A stretch of DNA of 19,656 bases from Paenarthrobacter nitroguajacolicus JCM 14115 (GTDB lineage Bacteria; Actinomycetota; Actinomycetes; Actinomycetales; Micrococcaceae): assembly GCA_001313365.1 (NCBI GenBank), contig BBFS01000093.1:1-19656 (forward strand), given 5' to 3'. A program made the translations under genes and the position numbers. A model generated the notes under the pieces. The model did no database searches, was not told the origin of the DNA, and saw nothing but the letters and a program-made list of their open reading frames with translations. Of this stretch, positions 18,202 through 19,656 are shown piece after piece; position 1 is the stretch's first letter, and every line of letters starts with the position of its first letter.

Positions 18202-18858
18202 TAGAGTGCGGCTTCTTTCGTGAGGGAGGCGACCAGGTTCTTCACGCGGTCGTGGATTTCATCGCGGATGGCCCGGACGGTCTCCAGGGACTGGTCGGCG
18301 GGGTCGGTGAGTTCCCAGTCTTCATAGCGCTTGCCGGGGTATATCGGGCAGGAGTCGCCGCAGCCCATGGTGATGACCACATCGGAGGCGCGGACGACGT
18401 CGTCGGTGAGCGGCTTGGGGGTATTCCTTGCCCAGATCCAAGCCCATCTCGTTCATTACTGTCACGACGTTGGCGTCGAGTTCTGGTGCGGGTAGGGACC
18501 CGGCGGAGCGGACACGGATTTTGCCTTTGGCTTCGACGGTGAGCAGGGCCGCGGCCATTTGGGAGCGGCCGGCGTTCTGCACGCAGACGAACAACACTTC
18601 CGGGACTTCGGAGGCAAGGGAGCCTTTGGACTTGGCCAGGGCGTGGAGCCTGTCGTTGGCGAAATGCTCGGTAGTCGCGGGCAGGTAGGCGCTGACCTTC
18701 GCGGTGCGGGCCAGGGCGGTGTAGGACTCGAAGACGTAGCGTTCGACAGTCTCTGCGGCGAAGATCCCTGCGTAACGTCCGGCGAGCCGGTCACTGATGC
18801 GGTGGAGTACTTCGGTGTTGTCCTGCAGGCCGAGCGTGGTTTCCTGGTGGTCGGTCAT
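18201..18858 (-). CDS. arsC: Arsenate reductase ArsC with N-terminal three-helix domain; one frame break
   Basis: Reduces arsenate to arsenite, which is then exported. Residues 1-80 form a helical domain (VLHRISDRLAGRYAGIFAAE; FANDRLHALAKS) found on actinobacterial ArsC proteins, and the catalytic domain begins at VLFVCVQNAGRSQMAAALL with the complete CX5RS loop. Further markers are SAGSLPAPELD, GLDLGKEYPKPLTDDVV, TMGCGDSCPIYPGKRYEDWE and LTDPADQSLETVR. The frame is lost in the G run near 18420 and recovers in the next frame, with the stop TAA at 18201-18203. About 218 residues. ATG 18858 is preceded by GGAG at eight bases. It follows the oxidoreductase gene by 33 bases and overlaps the next gene by one base. 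Confidence 0.9.
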
Positions 18859-18891
18859 GACAGTGCTCCAATGGTTGGTTTGGTGACTGGC

Positions 18892-19656
18892 TTATTGGTT
18901 GGTGGTGCCGGAGCGGCCGTGTGCGAGCCCGGTCGGGAAGCCGACGAAAGCCGGTTCGGGTGTGGCGCAGCACCCCCGACTCAGGTTCCTGCGACGCAGT
19001 GGTGGCTGCGGCGGGGGACGTCGCAGCTGGTGCCGGCGTCCGCGGAGCAGACACCGGTTTCGGGGGAGTTCAAGGTGGACGGTGTCCGCCGATGCCTGGT
19101 CACCGGCGAGGGCTGCGGCGACGGAACGGACCTGTTCGTAGCCGGTAGCGAGCAGGAAGGTCGGGGCCCGGCCGTAGGACTTCATTCCGACGATGTAGAA
19201 GTCCTTTTCGGGGTGGGCCAGAACCTTCGCGCCATGCGCAGGGACGGTGCCGCAGGAGTGGAATTCAGGGTCGATCAGCGGGCCGAGCTCGGTGGGGGCT
19301 TCAACGGCGGGGTCCAGGTTCAGGCGCAGTTCGCGCAGGATCTCCAGGTCCGGGCGGAAACCGGTGCAGGGAACGACGACGTCGGCTTCGATGGTGCGTC
19401 CGTCGACGGCTTCGACGCTCACGTGCGAGTCGAGGTTTTTCAGGGCGGCGATGCCGAACCGGTGTGAAGTTCGATGGTGCCGGCTTCGACCAGGCGGCGG
19501 AGGCGGGATCCGAGTTGGCCGCGTGCAGGGAGCCCGTCGGCGTCACCGCCGCCGTAGACCTTCTCCGCGGAGCTGCCGCGAACGGCCCACAGGATGCGGG
19601 TGTCGGGCTCGTCTTTGGCGAGGTCGGCGAGGTTGATCAGGGTGTTCGCGGCCGAG
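18892..19656 (-). CDS. FAD/NAD(P)-dependent oxidoreductase of the ars operon, partial; frame broken
   Basis: The C-terminal two-thirds or so of a flavoprotein; the start lies beyond 19656. Visible parts are AANTLINLADLAKDEPDTRI, LWAVRGSSAEKVYGGGDADG, VDGRTIEADVVVPCTGFRPD, DPEFHSCGTVPAHGAK and DFYIVGMKSYGRAPTFLLA, with the second dinucleotide domain and the ATG-type FAD segment of the CzcO/thioredoxin-reductase-like group that accompanies arsC and acr3 in actinobacteria. Frame breaks lie near 19455 (one T missing in HTGFGIAALK), 19062 (one extra C, LPETGVCSADAGTSC) and 18975. The tail is rich in cysteine (GVCSADAGTSCD, then GCCATPEP) and ends GFPTGLAHGRSGTTNQ. The substrate is not known; a role in arsenic redox or organoarsenical handling is inferred from the neighbours. 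Confidence 0.78.

Noticed and set aside
1..19656. CRISPR array, rRNA or tRNA genes
   Set aside because: No regularly spaced direct repeats and no RNA-gene signature were seen on either strand.

Overview
The window looks like chromosomal DNA of a high-GC actinobacterium of the Micrococcaceae (Arthrobacter, Paenarthrobacter or Pseudarthrobacter type). This rests on GC-rich third codon positions, actinobacterial protein versions (a HemD-like NnaR regulator, a three-helix-bundle ArsC), an actinobacterial LexA box and GlnR-type half sites. No database search was possible, so the genus is inference.

Layout: (1) 24-1660 (+), a secreted GH32 fructan/sucrose hydrolase with a Tat-type lipoprotein signal. 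(2) 1764-3516 (+), a phosphoglucomutase/phosphomannomutase. (3) 3522-9032, a nitrite-assimilation and siroheme block: nirD (-) diverges from nirB (+), followed by a siroheme methyltransferase and an NnaR-like HemD/winged-helix regulator. The nirD-nirB gap holds an 11-bp-phased series of GlnR-type half sites and a 19-bp palindrome. (4) 9033-10088, a mostly empty stretch, then a small lipoprotein (+). (5) 10126-11430 (-), a UmuC-type Y-family polymerase behind a LexA box. (6) 11603-14265, a sugar-porter MFS gene (-) diverging from a LacI-family regulator (+). (7) 14559-17565 (-), two unrecognised proteins; the second carries an RNxxxH motif of the kind found in HEPN domains. (8) 17776-19656 (-), the 3' part of an arsenic-resistance operon: FAD-dependent oxidoreductase (cut by the window edge), ArsC, second ArsC-like protein.

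The best-supported functional unit is block 3. NirB and NirD reduce nitrite to ammonium, the methyltransferase makes the siroheme precursor that NirB needs, NnaR-type proteins co-activate nitrite genes with GlnR, and GlnR-like sites lie exactly between nirD and nirB. The least explained part is block 7.

Sequence quality limits everything here. Most genes are split into two or more frames although their protein sequence is otherwise well conserved on both sides of each break. Two error types recur: loss of one base from short runs, and C or G runs lengthened to 6-8. In many genes the longer run adds exactly three bases and so one extra Pro or Gly codon. I treat the broken genes as intact genes in a flawed consensus, not as pseudogenes, and give coordinates from the true start to the true stop across the frame breaks.
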